From: Ascaphus truei
Lineage: Eukaryota > Chordata > Amphibia > Anura > Ascaphidae
Direction: 5' to 3'
Length of the DNA stretch: 64,000 nt
Assembly: GCA_036426205.1 (NCBI GenBank)
Contig: CM071573.1
Span: 45,723,664-45,787,663 of the forward strand
Shown one piece after another: positions 43,290-56,438 of this stretch. The notes beneath the pieces are model-generated. The model did not search any database. It saw only the letters and a list, made by a program, of their open reading frames with translations, and was not told the DNA's origin. The stretch's first letter is position 1; every line of letters begins with the position of its first letter. The position numbers were made by a program, and so were the translations under genes.

Positions 43290-44310
43290 GTGAGCTCTTT
43301 CTCCTCTTGGTACAGCGCCTCCACCTATGAGGGATCCCAGCATTGGCGGTATAACCTCTCATAGGAACTAATAACAGTAATAAGCGATACACACACAGGT
43401 ATATAACTAAGTTTTACTGACACACATATAATAACAGTAACAAATCCCAATGTAATACCCACACAATACTCAACACCCCAGTGTAGTTCCCCCAGAGTAC
43501 TGAGGGTGCCATAGGCACCTAAACACACGGTGTCCTTAGTACAGGCCCCACCCAGAATGTGAGGTAGCGCTACCCCCCTGGTGTGGTGATGGTGCACGGT
43601 GGGTACCTTCCTGCTACGGTCAGGGAATTGTGTAGGCCTTCTAGTAGCAGAGCCGCGTCCGTGGTACCACGATTCGGGGTCTGCAAAATACCCTCTCGCC
43701 TCACAGGTGATGGTCCGCCTCAGGGGGGAGCTCCAGCAGGAGTGTCTCCTGTAATGTCTATAGGGCCCTGGGCCTGGTCCCAGACCACAGGGCACTGCGT
43801 GGTCATCCGGTCATTGGGACAATACCACTACAACAGTACTAAGGGGAGCATCCCTATCTGGGGCCTTCCCTACAATACTGTTCCTAAAGTGACTCTGGGC
43901 CTAACTGGAGCCTGCGGTGGAAGTCTGGCCTAGTCCAGGGGCTACTGGCACCCTGGACACTACCTCTTCCCTTGCTGCCTTCGTCGGACTGATTCGCTGG
44001 CTTTCGCGCGTGGGGGATATCCTGCTTCCCTGCTCTGTTTCAGCCCTATTGGCTGTACTGCCTCACGTGGTGCCTACCTCCCTAAGCAATATGGGGCATG
44101 TAGTCCTGCACGGCGTCTTGCGGAGCCACCTAAGATGGCCGCCGCACTACTTGTACTCACTGCGCATGTGCACCAGGGTTTGCACTCCGCATGCACGATC
44201 TCTAAGATGGCGACCCCTGCACCCGGGTCCACCGCGGAGCTCCGGCGCTCGATCGCCCTACAGCCTCCCTCCCCGCACCGGAGGTAAGAGGGGAGCTCGG
44301 CTACACACAC
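43290..44310 (-). mobile_element. LTR-like unit, copy 1 of a pair
   Basis: It shares a long series of ordered blocks with 49940-50985 in the same orientation: TAGCGCCTCCACCT-type start, AGTACTGAGGG, GCGCTRCCCCCC, CTGGTCCCAGACCAC, CAGGGGCYACTG and CAGCCCTATTGGCTGT. On the minus strand the unit ends at GTGGAGGCGCTGTACC, the candidate primer-binding site also seen at 15768 and 38815. ORFs across it (43325-43795 and others) are probably incidental. It is a solo LTR or LTR plus leader of a retroelement family. Confidence 0.55.
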
Positions 44311-45046
44311 ATAGCCAAGCAGATTTTAATGTGGCTCTTATGAAGTGTGAAAAACACTTTTAATTAGAGAATTACTTAACAAAACAATAAAACAGCTACA
44401 GTCTCAATAAAACATCTGCCATGCTGATATGTCCCTAAATTTGAGAAAAGCTGCTACTTAAGCACGGATCATTGTTATTAAAATGTAGACACTAAAGCTT
44501 TCACTATACAAAAAGCTGTATGCAGGCATGATTTCATTAGATTGTTCATAAAACATACATGGAACATTCTGGAATGAGTCTCATTCACATGAGAAGTCTC
44601 TTATTCATCCCCAGCATTATTAACCACATACAATTCAATGACATGTCAGGATTATTCAATTACAATGTTTTGATATATAACATGTTTCCATCTTTATTTG
44701 TTGGTGCATTGAACATCTCAGACTGCCCTGTGTACCTGGTTGTAAGTTACAAGACAAAGGGGGAGAAAGGGATCTCAAACAAAATCGGTATCCCAACACC
44801 AAGATAAAGGAACATAAAAAACAAACAAAAAAGAGTTTTCTTAGACTTGATCATAAATCAATATACTTACTGTAAGGTGTTCAAAAGTGTAAGAACCTGT
44901 GAAACTTCTCTAGTCTCTAAAACACTGAGCAGATACTATACAGAGCAGAAACCCTCATCTTACCCAATCCACGGGACATTACAATGATAGAAAAATGCTA
45001 AGTGTATACATTATCAAAGAAAGGAACAAACAAGCACAAAATACAT
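44311..45046. other. Unique AT-rich DNA
   Basis: No supported feature. Confidence 0.4.
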
Positions 45047-45049
45047 TAT

Positions 45050-45445
45050 GGGGCCTATTCACTAAACTTTGATAAGTTTAGTGCATTGCCAAGTGAGATC
45101 CGGGGACATCCGATATCAATCCTATGCAGTAAAGATAAAAGAAACTCCTTTTTATGCATATTGCAATTCCTTTAGCGCCACCCTTTAGCTGGCGAGAAAA
45201 GATTACAAGTTTTTATAGTACTAAATGCATATCGGAGTTTAGTGAATAGTTTCTGGTAAAAAATAATGCGATTTTGGGCATCTTTAGGCTTATTGCAGTA
45301 CTTGTTATAGCCAAAGTGTCATTGTACTATAAAAAGCTTTTTTAGTGTGATATTGCCCTTTGTTAATAGCTACACATGCAATATTGCACTAAAATTGCAC
45401 TTTTAGTGCTATAATTCACTTATCGAAGTTTAGTGATTGAGCCCC
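45050..45445. mobile_element. MITE with 3-bp target (396 bp)
   Basis: Inverted ends GGGGCCTATTCACTAAACTT and, read inward from the right, GGGGCTCAATCACTAAACTT continue with matching TYGATAAG. TAT flanks both sides (45047-45049 and 45446-45448). A 3-bp target duplication suggests PIF/Harbinger-type mobilisation, though TAT is not the classic TWA. AT-rich interior, no coding. Confidence 0.8.
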
Positions 45446-45448
45446 TAT

Positions 45449-47650
45449 GTCTCCTTTCAAACTATCCTGAAACTAGGGTCACGTTTTGAGGTATGAATAG
45501 CTTCAGTTAGCTTTAAGTCATGTCTTCCCTCTTCCAAAGCATGACAAGTCCTTAATGTCTTTCTTAACGTTATTGCAGAAGTAGAAAACAACAGGAACTT
45601 GTAGGTGTAGTGTAGGCAGAGAGTGCTTCTCTATGTGGAATGCTTCTATAAGGTTAGACTACGGTAAGACAGAAAGGCCTTACCAGGGGTGGATGCAGAC
45701 AGGTCTGTACTCACTGTGATCTTAGGTGGAAAAGGAAGTGAGGGGCAAGGGTCACACTAAAAGTGAAGTGAGACTGCACTAACTGTCAGCAAGGACAGGG
45801 GGGAGTGGGAAAGTTCATTAACTTGGAGGACTGGAGATGTTGCCAGGGCAACCAGGGGTGTGACAGACTGGAAGGAAAAAGGGCAACATAATGTATCCAT
45901 TCCATCTGCACTGGGAGTAAAACTGCAAGGAAAGTAACATCCAAGTACAGCTAGCAGGCAGAACTGCCGAGGAAAGGTGGCGGTGAAACAGAGAAGGCAG
46001 ACATGGGTATTTCTGTTCCATGACACAAAGCCTTGTCTATACCAGTAGGTCGCTCATTCTTTGCTTATCCGAAAGTGGCTGAATTGTTATCACTGTTCTA
46101 TCAAGCATGTTGAAACCCTGTATTTGAGCTCTTTTTTCTTCTTAATGCAGAAATATCCCCATTACTGTAAATCTCTGAGCCGGGGGGGAGGGGTGAGGTC
46201 TGTTTTAGGTTTGAAGTCGTCTACCCAACGAATTCTTAAGGAATGTAATTTAAGAGCATTTGCCACTTACCAAGGTAACTAATAGGCCGTGTAGGTGAGC
46301 TAATTAGTAATGGTAATCTCATCTGCCATGTAGACATTTACTGTCAATATGACATGCATAAAATGTTAGGGTGCTACAGCGCTGACGTTATTGGGACCCC
46401 TGTGTACAATCTCTATCACAAAACAATAATGTATGAGAAAAAAGTTAAGAAAAGTTTGGCATTATGGATTGCGGCTTTAAAAAACTTATAAGGAGCCCCA
46501 ATAACACTGATCATGGTTCTGTATAATAATAACAGCACATATAGATAAGGGAGAACAATTACATATTTTTTTCCAACCAAGACTATCAGTCCAAAGCACC
46601 AAACACCCCCGGGAAATAATGTTTTCCTCGATTACCGACCTTGTAAAATGCTCCCAGAATATTAGCAGAGGTGTTTAACTACAATCCCAAGTACTATATA
46701 CAGTATATCCCATCAAACATGTGCAAAGACACCTGTGAGATATGTTAATGAGATATGCAAAGTATATTTAACTGACCAACGCCTCACAAAGATTTCCATA
46801 AGACCTATTCTGCGCTGACAAGTCCTAAGGCATCGTGTGAGGAAGTGGGTACTGTTAGGCCCAACAGGATCGTATATCATCAAACGTGTAAATGCCTCTG
46901 GCCAGCAAATCTCCATTTTTTTTAGACTGATCTGTGGCTGAAAGTTACTTGCGGATTCGAATTTTGGTAACATTTTCACCCATCTCCAGTCAAAGGTGCA
47001 AATACTTATCTTTTAACTTGTCCACGTAAGTCTGAGTTTATAAATGGTAAGTTCCTATGGACAGGGATCTCTTCACCTCCTTGACAACTTGGAGGAATAT
47101 TTGACTGACACAGGCAACGATTCAATACTTTAGATTAAGTGAAAAATAACCAAACTGTCAAAAGCACTTTCCCGCAGACTTTGGCAGCGTGTATATAATG
47201 TAGTCAGAGTCGAAACTGCGTAAAGTACTCATTGTAACTGCTTCTGTCATGTAGTATCTCTGGGTATTATCTATTGATAAATATCTGCGGAGATGTAGCC
47301 CTTAAGTGATTTTTTGTTGTTGTTGCTGTGAATGATACAAAGTGAAATCGAGTTTGACACCATTTTAGGATTTTAGTGCACTCTGTCCTTGCAAATTTGC
47401 TCCAAGTAAAACCAAGACGGAATTGGAAATGTACGAGCACCCCTTCATTGCTGCAGACGGCAACATCGCAATGCAAACGTGCAGATCAGCAACCTGACCC
47501 AGCATACAATATGCTCTCCCAGAGGTAGGGCTCGTTCGTTCAGAGTGCAGTCACCTACTTGTCGGATTATGTTTTTTGTATGTCTTTGAAAAATGTGAAT
47601 TTCTTTAACTGAAATATAGCAGTGCAACATCTGGTCAGTTATAATCTGCT
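45449..47650. other. Mostly unique DNA
   Basis: Short unassigned open frames (45757-46026, 46713-46979 and 47267-47476, all minus) have no family signature. No transposon borders seen. Confidence 0.35.
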
Positions 47651-47781
47651 TCACCGAGTCATGTGTTGTACATCTTTGCTACATTTGTTCCTTAAGCCAT
47701 CTCTTCCAATGCACGTACTGTATTCAGTGTCTAGGATCTGATTCGTGGTGCTGCTGAAGCCTGCTTTCCCTGAAGTAGATG
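47651..47781 (-). CDS. Weak candidate terminal coding exon
   Basis: On the minus strand a pyrimidine-rich acceptor (TTTTATTCATCTCCTTCAG, ending at 47782) leads into a frame open for 42 codons and closed by TGA at 47653-47651. The product would end STCIGRDGLRNKCSKDVQHM plus two residues. No homology is recognised. A frame of this length occurs often by chance, so the support is only the acceptor plus the frame. Confidence 0.18.
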
Positions 47782-48478
47782 CTGAAGGAGATGAATAAAA
47801 CACATACATATTAATGTTGTGTACAATCACAACACAGATACCTTCATTGCAAAAGTGGATTGTGGATCATGTTGGTCTAGTTTATGCCTGTGATTTGAAT
47901 AGAACCAGGATTTATTTCAGGACCCCACGCGAATGAGAGGCGCCAGAGAAGAGCAGGGTCTTTCATTGTAAGATTAGCATGTACATGGAGAGCTAATTAT
48001 TCATTAAAGTTTCAACTGAGCAAGTCTATCAAATACTTTTTGAGGTTTGTGCACTGGAATGAATGCCGCTGATTTGTTACTGGGTATCTCGACTTTTTTA
48101 CCCTGCAGGTTCAGAGATCAAGGCAAAATACAGGAGCTGTTCAATTTCTACTTCCTTTAATCTTCACCCGAGCTACATTTGTGGCTCTTTCATTTCTTTC
48201 TAGTTAGAAGAGACTGCAACATTCATGTAGTAACAAAGTTCACACAGCAGAAGCAGTGTGCTGGCATTTCTCATAGACCCACCAACTAAAACCACCAATA
48301 CCAGGGATGGGCACCGCATCTGTGTGCCACAACCGGCCTGGGGGAAGGTTGCGGAGGCAGCAATGGAAACCACCCAGGGGGTCCTAACAAGGAAGATACA
48401 GTAGGACTGAACTAAAGTCAGGCCGTGGTTCCATAATCACCGCCTGGGGCGGGCTCAACTGCAGCTAGGGTCGGTGGG

Positions 48479-48672
48479 AGAAGAGTAAGGGAAGAAAAGA
48501 GTGAGGGGGGAGAAGAGTGAGGGGGAGGGGAGAGAGAGAGGAGGAAGAAGAGTGAGAGATGGGGAGGAAGATTAATAGAGAAGAAAGGGGGAAAGTGATT
48601 AAGTGAAGGGGGAGTAACAGAGAAAGGGTAGGGGAGATGTAGGTGAGGAGAAGAATAGGGGAGGAGGGGAGC
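48479..48672 (+). repeat. Polypurine tract
   Basis: About 190 bp almost entirely A and G on the plus strand (GAAGAGTGAGGGGGAGGGG-type words, partly periodic). The minus-strand frames across it only translate the tract. Such tracts can adopt triplex structures; that is inference. Confidence 0.92.
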
Positions 48673-49900
48673 TTTGGTAAGCTGCACTGGCCACACATTT
48701 AATGTAGATTCTACTGTATAAAACTGAATGAGATAGGGTTAGTTTAAAATATTATATACTTACTGCTGTGTGATGCTCAATTACCGCATCCTGGAAAAAC
48801 GATCTACCCGTTCTAAAAATCAGATCATCAAAAGATTAGGCTAATTTATGCTAATGGCTATACTCACCATTTGTAGAACATACTACTAAAAGCATTTATA
48901 AGACTTGGTTGGGATCCACGGGTAGAATTCTAGACAATTAACTATAATTCGCCATGTTTTAACACCGTGCCAATCAATGGGTAGCGGGGGTGGGGGTAGT
49001 TGCCCTTGGGAGGGTGGTTAAGCATCCCGGGTGGGTAGTGGTACAAGGGGGTTTAAATCTTCATGAACACTTTTGAGAATATGCACATATCTTTAAAAAA
49101 AATGTGCAAATATTTTTGTGATTGATCTGCAAGACATTTATACATCTGTAGTTTTGTTCACAGTAATCGATACAACAATATATTTGGAATCTGGATTTTT
49201 GAGATCATATTTTTTTATTTTTCCTCTTCACTGCTCTGATGAGGAGAATCAATGGCATCTTTACGTCTCCTTTAAAAAACAAGCAATCCCACCTGATACT
49301 GGTGTACTTTGGAGGATTTAGCCAAAAACAACTTCCTGACAGTGACACAATCAATAATACAGCAAGAAATGGTTCCCACTTCTGGTAGAAACAAGTCTGG
49401 AAGTCATGTCCAACCCTTTGAGGGACCTTGGAAATAGTTTCTCAAGGTGAAGACATGTCAAAGAATGTAAACATTGAACAGTGTGGATTTGCTGCATGCA
49501 GTTATCCCAAGAAAATAGCCTTGAATGGGGAACAAATATATTTACTTCAGTGTTCAATGTTCGACAGTATTTCAATTTTACTTTTATCTCAATGTACCCT
49601 GAGTGACCTGATGCAGACAGGGGTTTATATTCTGCATTTTCAAACACAACTTGCAGTTAGTGGCCTACTCTGATGTCAGAATATTCAGTCACAAATTCTC
49701 TGGTGTGTTAACATGTTCAGTTTATGTCAAGGCTGTCTGTTTTTGTGAGCATATTGATGGGATGCCTCACTATGATGTTTCTGTTACACTGCTGGGAAAT
49801 AAAAGGTCTGTGGTATTTCGTCTGCTTCATTATCTGTGCAGCGCACTTTCCCCCAACCCCTGGGAGATATGGCTGCAAGTGTGTGTATGCTGATTTACCT
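48673..49900. other. Unique DNA with one dispersed-repeat patch
   Basis: The patch 48955-49060 resembles 42560-42670. The remainder shows no supported feature; open frames at 49351-49673 lie on both strands and lack motifs. Confidence 0.35.
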
Positions 49901-49939
49901 GCGGCGCACAGGAGAGCTAATCCACCGCTGCTGGGAGCC

Positions 49940-50985
49940 TGGGTTGTACCTGAATCGTCTCTTGGTAGCGCCTCCACCTGTACAGGATTCTACTGTGTGG
50001 GATAACACCGTTACAGGACCGCATGCAATAAAACACACACCGGTAAATGTAACAGTTTACTGCATGCATAGATCAACAATAGTACCAGTCTCACCCTCTA
50101 GACCACGCACAGCCATACCCTCCAACACACTGACCACACCTGATATAAAGTCCCCAAAGTACTGAGGGGCACATTGTCAAACAACCACCCTGGTGTCCAC
50201 AAAGAGCAACCCAATGTTTGAGACAGCGCTGCCCCCCAATAATGTGTGTAGTGTTGGTGCACTTGTTGAGGTGAGGTACCTGCCGGGTGATCCCACATCC
50301 GGTAACGCCACAGCAGAAGACAGAATCCACTGATCCAGTGACAGTTGTGGTCAGCGACGAGTCGCCTCCGCGTTAGATGGTATCCAGTTGGAGGGTCCCA
50401 CACTGAAGAGTCTCTGATAGTAGCAGATGGTCTGGTCCCAGACCACCGTAGACTAGGATGCAACTGCGTCCTGGCTGTGTCCCTCACACTGGTACTACAG
50501 GGCAGTGTCCCTAACTGATGGGCCAGTCCCTGCAGCAACCACAAGTTGAGGTGAGTCAGGGCCTACCTGGGGCCTAAGGCGGTCTCTAGCCTAGTGCAGG
50601 GGCCACTGACACCCCACACATGCCCAACCTACCATTCTGGTGTCCCAGCTCCAACTGGCGTGGCTGCAGCATGTGAAAAGTATCAATATCCCCCTGCAGG
50701 GGAAGCTGCAGCCCTATTGGCTGTTGCACAACCTTCAGTATCCTCCCTGGGCATTCTGGGGGCTCTGGTCCTCTGCAAATGTGTCCTATTGGCTGCCACA
50801 CTGCTGTTGGTCTTGCGCATGTGCAACTGCGTTCAAGGTAGCGGCGCCCTTTACCAGGAACCTCTGCGATGCGCTCGCCTCCCCAGCGCTGCACGCCTAG
50901 CCACCCCCTCTCCAGCCTATCCGGCAGGTCCTCCACCAACTTCGGCAGCACCCGCATTCCTTCTGCAGTGGAGGTAAGGAGAACC
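49940..50985 (-). mobile_element. LTR-like unit, copy 2 of a pair
   Basis: The partner of 43290-44310, with the same order of conserved blocks. Its right end (GTGGAGGTAAGGAG) matches the right end of copy 1 (CCGGAGGTAAGAG). Beyond its left end, the minus strand continues with sequence also found downstream of the GTGGAGGCGCT segment at 38815, which supports a leader region. Coding potential is not recognised. Confidence 0.55.
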
Positions 50986-51019
50986 CTGGGGGGGAGGGGG
51001 GGCCAAGGGGGATGCCCGG

Positions 51020-54000
51020 AGGGGAGACCTGGCCACATGTGCATTACAATATACATGGTACAGTACCATTGTTTCTTTTCATTCACAACAAACTCCGTTT
51101 TCAGTGCTCTGTGATTAAAAAACACCTGTTTGGCTCTTCCTTAATTCAATGTCTTTGTTGAAAGTGAGTTTATTATATGGTTTATGAGCAGCACTATAAT
51201 TATAATGTATAGTAGATGATGATATGAACAATATTACAAATACATAACAGGAGGATGTGGATTTTCATACATTGTTGTTAAACTTGTTAACCTTGTCCAC
51301 AGTATATTCTCCATGTATTGTAACCGTAACCTATACGTCTGGCCTTGTATGGTCAATCAGCTTCTACCTCGTTCCTATCTGAGAGTTAAGCAAAGCATTG
51401 CTGTTTTTTAATACAACTATTCTGATCCTTCTAGTCTGATCATTAGGATCACAGATGTTTGAACAGCTCACAATCAGGGTCAAGTTTGCCCATTACTGCC
51501 ATTTCCGAGTGGGGAAATATAGCCACATATACTGAGTAGTAACAGGCAATCACTAGGTCACCCAGAAAATTGCTGTAAGCAGTAAATTGCTAAGTGACAT
51601 GAAGATTAGTAACAGTAAGATGACTGACGGATGAGCAAATGAGAATTTATGATATACAGTAATAAAGGAATAAGTGTGTAATAGAGACAAAATTAAACTG
51701 AAGCAGAGAGAAAAAGATGAGTTGAAATAGGACATAGTGCAAACTTTAAATAATGATCCTTATTCATATCTATGTTTCTACAAGACAAGAGGCTAGGTAT
51801 ATTTGCAATGTTTGCTTAAATGAAGACTTGATGTACAGTATTTCCATCCGGCATCTCTTAACATCAATGTATCAAGCTTGAAATTAAAATGAGTTAGTGA
51901 GGAGTTAAGTAACATATCTCATGGTTATTTTTCAAAGTTTCAAACCTAAACTAATGCAAAAAGAAAAAGAAACTGCACCATATTCACCAAAGCAGAGAAT
52001 TCCATTGGTTCCAATTGGAATCATTCTACTTAATACAATTATTCGTTTTTCTAACCCAGTTTTGCAGCTGGGACACTTTGATAAATGACCCCTGTGTTTC
52101 TTCCTCTGTCTTTGTCATGAGTGTAACAATCTACATCAAGTGTAGCATAAAACTCACTAACAATATTGTGACACAGCTATAAAGCAAAAAAATACAGAGA
52201 AAAAAGAAAACATTATAAAAAATAATCACAGCATTGTTCTCTTAGCTTCTGTACATAAAATCTACATCCAACCTTAACATTAAGAAAAACCTTTTATCAG
52301 CTGCACTGACCAGTTTCTTCTCAAAGACATACGCACTCAGGCAGTTTGGGTGAAAGCAAGAGCAGCTAATTAATTCTGGAGAGGAGGAAAGAATATGGGC
52401 TCTAGATAAAGACAGCATAATGTGATCCGTCCCCTTGAGTTATTAATGAGGCTGTATGTTTAAATGGACACAAGTATTGATGAGCTATGTTAATTTGGGA
52501 TGAGATAAGAATAATCCAGAGATTGGATCTGGTCTATCAGCAATGCACATTTGTCACTGATATGTATCTCATAAAATATACACAAGAGACATCTTGATAA
52601 TTTACTTTCAATAAAAGTTTTTGCTGAAATAAATTAGCATATCATGTTGACTCAGTTTATTTCCTTAAAAACATTTTACTCACAGAGAAAGGTAAAAAAA
52701 AACCCAAACAGGCATAACTAAACTGATATATTATGCAGCTGATGTTATTTAATTGTGCGGAATAGTTTATTATTGTATAAATAAATATAATAATGATATT
52801 TATTGTCGGTCTGCACATTGCTAAGTGCAGAAATAATGATTAACTAGTAATAAGGCACAGGGAGATCACAGGGGGAGATCCCAGGGAGAGATAAAGGTTA
52901 TATAAGGTAGCATGCTCGGCATCCATTCATTGTGACAGTGCATCATGTTCACCATGGCTAATACCATAACATAACCCGTCACTGCCAGGAGAGCCTGCAA
53001 GGCAACAATACAATAACGTGTTATACAAATATTATCTCCGTTACCATGTAGTGCAAACGTTTAAAAACAGGCACACATACCCTCAACTTATCAGTACTAA
53101 GCCGTACAACTACTGTTCCTCATACTCTTTGAACGCCTGCTCCACAGAAGTTTTGAAACCACGAGTATACTGTACTAAGTGGAACATCTCTTTAGGACTT
53201 TCTGTGCCACCAGTGATACTTGTACTGCAGTTTGGGGACTTCCAGATGAGGGTATTGAATCAGACATTGCTTGCAGCTACTGTAGGCAGCACAGTTTATA
53301 AATGTGAAATATGTGCTTGAGATCTGAACACCCTAAATAGGTTTTTGTTGACTCAAGCATGTTAGACACAGACATTTCACTGCCCTGTAGCATGTATAAA
53401 ATGCATCTTCTTTCACAACGATTAAGGCTGAGTTGTCTTGATGCATACTGTAGGCTCCTCCTGCAGTTTTCTCTCTGCTGCTTTTTTACCTGTCTAAGAA
53501 CCTTAATAAGCTTATGTCGTTTTTCCATCCCCGTATTTCCACAGGGACTCAGCATTTTCAAATAACTTTTGAAACCAATTGAAAGCATGACATTCTGCCA
53601 ACGTTTCTCAAAGAATTCCTGCGACTTCTGACTCAGCCGCAGCTTTTGCCTCAAAAAGGGCCAATTCCACATTGGTTCTCAACCTGCTGTGAACGTTTCC
53701 TGCATCTCTAATTGCCAATATTAATACCAAGCCAACGATCAAAGGGAGAGTCATTATGGAAGTGTTCCCCTTATTCATTTGCTGCTTCCATTTTTACTTT
53801 GGGGCACTGGCCCATTCAAAATAGTACAGAAGAAAGTGTCATTTAAACGTATTAGATAACAAATCCAATTGAATCCTTTGGAAAATCTGATGTTATTATT
53901 GTGGCCAATGACAGTTGTCTATTGGTTTATTGTTTCGGAAGATGAGGTACGGGTGTCCTGGGCATGATCCTGGTCCATATTATATTTGATATGTTTAAAC

Positions 54001-54560
54001 CGCCTGTGAATTTGATTGATTGACAAACAAGAATTACAATCCCTTTGGCCCAGGGCCTGCAAACCATTTCCTTTTAGGACCCCTGGCAGCATAAGAGTTA
54101 AAAGGTAATAAGGTCCCATTACTGTTTAATAACATAATGAGGTAGAACAGCTCTATTAAGATGAAAGCAGTAATTACGTAAATAGTGCAGGGAGAACACC
54201 TGCTAAAATTGCCCTAGGTGCTAATGAAGCAAATGTATAAAGAATTCATAATAAACATTAAAAACCCTGCTTTCCACATTTAAAAGAATGATTAGCATTA
54301 TTCCCATGGCATTCCATATACTGCAGGGTGGAAAACCTCAAAAAGGAATGAGAAATGTAGATTATGGAGTATTGTAAAGAGCCGGGAGATATTTGGAATA
54401 AAATCAATGTAAACTCAGTATAAAGGCTGTTTGTACTAAAGCATTTCTATGGATTGGTGATGTACTCAGCTCTATACAGAGCAGAAGTTACAGCCATAAT
54501 TAATCTGTGCCCTGGAGAGGTAAAGTTTGAAGTTTAGGAAAATAAAATGACCAGCACAAG
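51020..54560. other. Repeat-poor AT-rich region
   Basis: No transposon end, microsatellite or clear exon was found over 3.5 kb, in contrast to the rest of the window. A minus-strand open frame (53277-53672, about 131 residues, basic, with QVKKQQRENCRR) has no recognised motif. The stretch 52370-52660 contains homeodomain-like TAAT words and may be conserved non-coding DNA. Confidence 0.4.
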
Positions 54561-54568
54561 GAGATGAC

Positions 54569-54661
54569 ATGGAGTCTATGTTCGTCTACTTCAGAGAGTG
54601 TATTTTCCTCCTGGCTGTCGTTGCCTCCTCGGCTTTGTATGCTACTTACCTGGCTAAATGA
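54569..54661 (+). CDS. Doubtful micro-ORF with a hydrophobic segment
   Basis: A 30-codon frame from ATG to TGA encodes a peptide with a single hydrophobic stretch (CIFLLAVVASSALYATY). Single-pass micropeptides of this size exist in vertebrates, but I recognise no family and the start context is ordinary. It lies in the repeat-poor region. Chance is the default explanation. Confidence 0.12.
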   Translation: MESMFVYFRECIFLLAVVASSALYATYLAK

Positions 54662-55431
54662 GAGAATGATAGAACATTCCTAGCGTGAATCTGGAACAGT
54701 GGGGATTTCAGGTAAGGCTGCAAATGCACGAAGCATTGTGGTCTTCTGTGGACAAACATTAGGTCCCAATAAATGGTGGTACTACTTTGTAATAAATAAC
54801 CTTTGTTGTTCAGGGTACTGTGGTAATTTTAGCATGTTGTTGGTACTAGTGATACTTGTACCTTTATCTCTCTATTATTACTCAATTATAATGCACATGT
54901 TTTTTTGTTTTTTTTTAGACTTTTCTAAACATATAAAATACTTTGAGGGCTTTTTACTTGGAGGCAGTTTACGCGTTCTCAGCTACATGTAGGCACACGC
55001 TTCTTTGTTAAATAACATAAGCAGTGCGACTTGTCTCTAATTTACGTTTAAACTAATAAAAGCAATCATACCTATAATTGTTGCCAGGAATGAGCAGGGA
55101 TAATGTCATGTATTGGTGAACAATGATTCACTGCCGTCATCTCTGAGGTGATCTTCACGTGGCGCACGGCGCACAAACGCAGAATTCAGTGCATTCAAAT
55201 CAGCTTCACAAATAGCGATCAGCAGCTGCACAAGGTACGCTAGGATTTTTAGATCATTTTCTAGCATTAAACCCCCTTTTTCCATTTCATACATAATCCC
55301 CAATTAATTTTCCCCTTTATAAGACTTTAAATCAGTTGAGCCAGCAATATATTGCTAGAGCATTGTATACTGTACATGGCATGCTGAGCTGATATTGCAG
55401 GATTGTGCATAAATATATTATTGCTTTAGGA

Positions 55432-55602
55432 CAGGGGTGGCCAACTCCAGTCCTCCAGGGCCACCAACAGGTCAGATTTTCAGGATATCCCTGCTTCAGC
55501 ACAGGTTGCTCAGTTGAAGACTGCACCATTTGTGCTGAAGCAGGGATATCCTGAAAACCTGACCTGTTGGTGGCCCTTGAGGACTGGAGTTGGCCACCCC
55601 TG
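55432..55602. mobile_element. Palindromic hAT-like MITE, copy 2
   Basis: It runs from CAGGGGTGGCCAACTCCAGT to CTGGAGTTGGCCACCCCTG. The arms are near-perfect inverted repeats over more than 60 bp, including CAGGATATCC, so the whole element folds on itself. It belongs to the same family as 27555-27734 but is better preserved. The 8-bp flanks no longer match. Confidence 0.88.
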
Positions 55603-56438
55603 ATTCTAGCACATACAAGTCTTCGTGCTATACTATTTCGTTTTACCCTTCAGGAGTTAAACCATGGTCAGGCTCCACTGAAATCACAGTGCTTGCTGTT
55701 TCCATTACAAAGTTTTAATCACCCTCCTTTTAAGTACAGAAAAAAAGTTTGTTGAAAGAGCAGCTGAAATAAATCAACTGCATTAAACCTTCTGCAGATA
55801 TGTTTCTGCCATCCAGCCGGTTCCTAGTTAGTCTGTTCATAGCAAAGCTCTGATAATGATGCACTATACTTCTGACCTTTCTGTAACGAACAAATAAAAA
55901 AAATAACAAGAACTACAATAATCAACATACTTATTGCTTGGAAGGATTATTCACTTTCCTGCATTAAGATGGATGATGTGATTAGCATAATTAAGTCTCT
56001 GGGCCTTGGAGCTTTCTTCTGTAACACAGCAATTACTAATGGCTTTGAGTTCATATCTGTCTTTGAAGTGTCTATCTGGTTTCAAAAGAAGAGGTGTTAT
56101 TGTCATTTTTTTTAGCAGATGCTAATAAAGGTAAAAGCTTATCTCTGTTTTTGGGGTGGGCCAATTACTTGGACATGGGTAAAATCCAATTAGACACAGA
56201 AGTGACCTGCTGCACTGGGCAGTCTTTCGTTGTATTGTGATAGACAGTATGACGTCGTGATTGATCTTATAGATAATCTATTCTGCTTCTTGGGGCATCT
56301 TTATTAAGCAGTGTTATGCCACAAGACACTTTGTGGAGCTGGAAAAATCTTTAACCCCATTCACTTGTAAGGACCATAGGGGGTATTCTGTACCAGAAGG
56401 TGTTTAATAGCACTGCTTAGTAAATATAATCCAATATT
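55603..56438. other. Unique DNA
   Basis: No supported gene. The stretch 55945-56060 (with GATTAGCATAATTAAG) is repeat-free and could be regulatory; no direct evidence. Confidence 0.35.

Noticed and set aside
48418..48698. Minus-strand proline/serine/leucine-rich ORFs
   Set aside because: They are translations of the polypurine tract.
50098..51125. Several ORFs of 80-180 residues on both strands
   Set aside because: They overlap an LTR-like unit that has a collinear copy at 43290-44310 in which the frames are not conserved.
53277..53672. Basic minus-strand ORF of about 131 residues
   Set aside because: No motif, no splice context and no codon pattern that sets it apart from chance.
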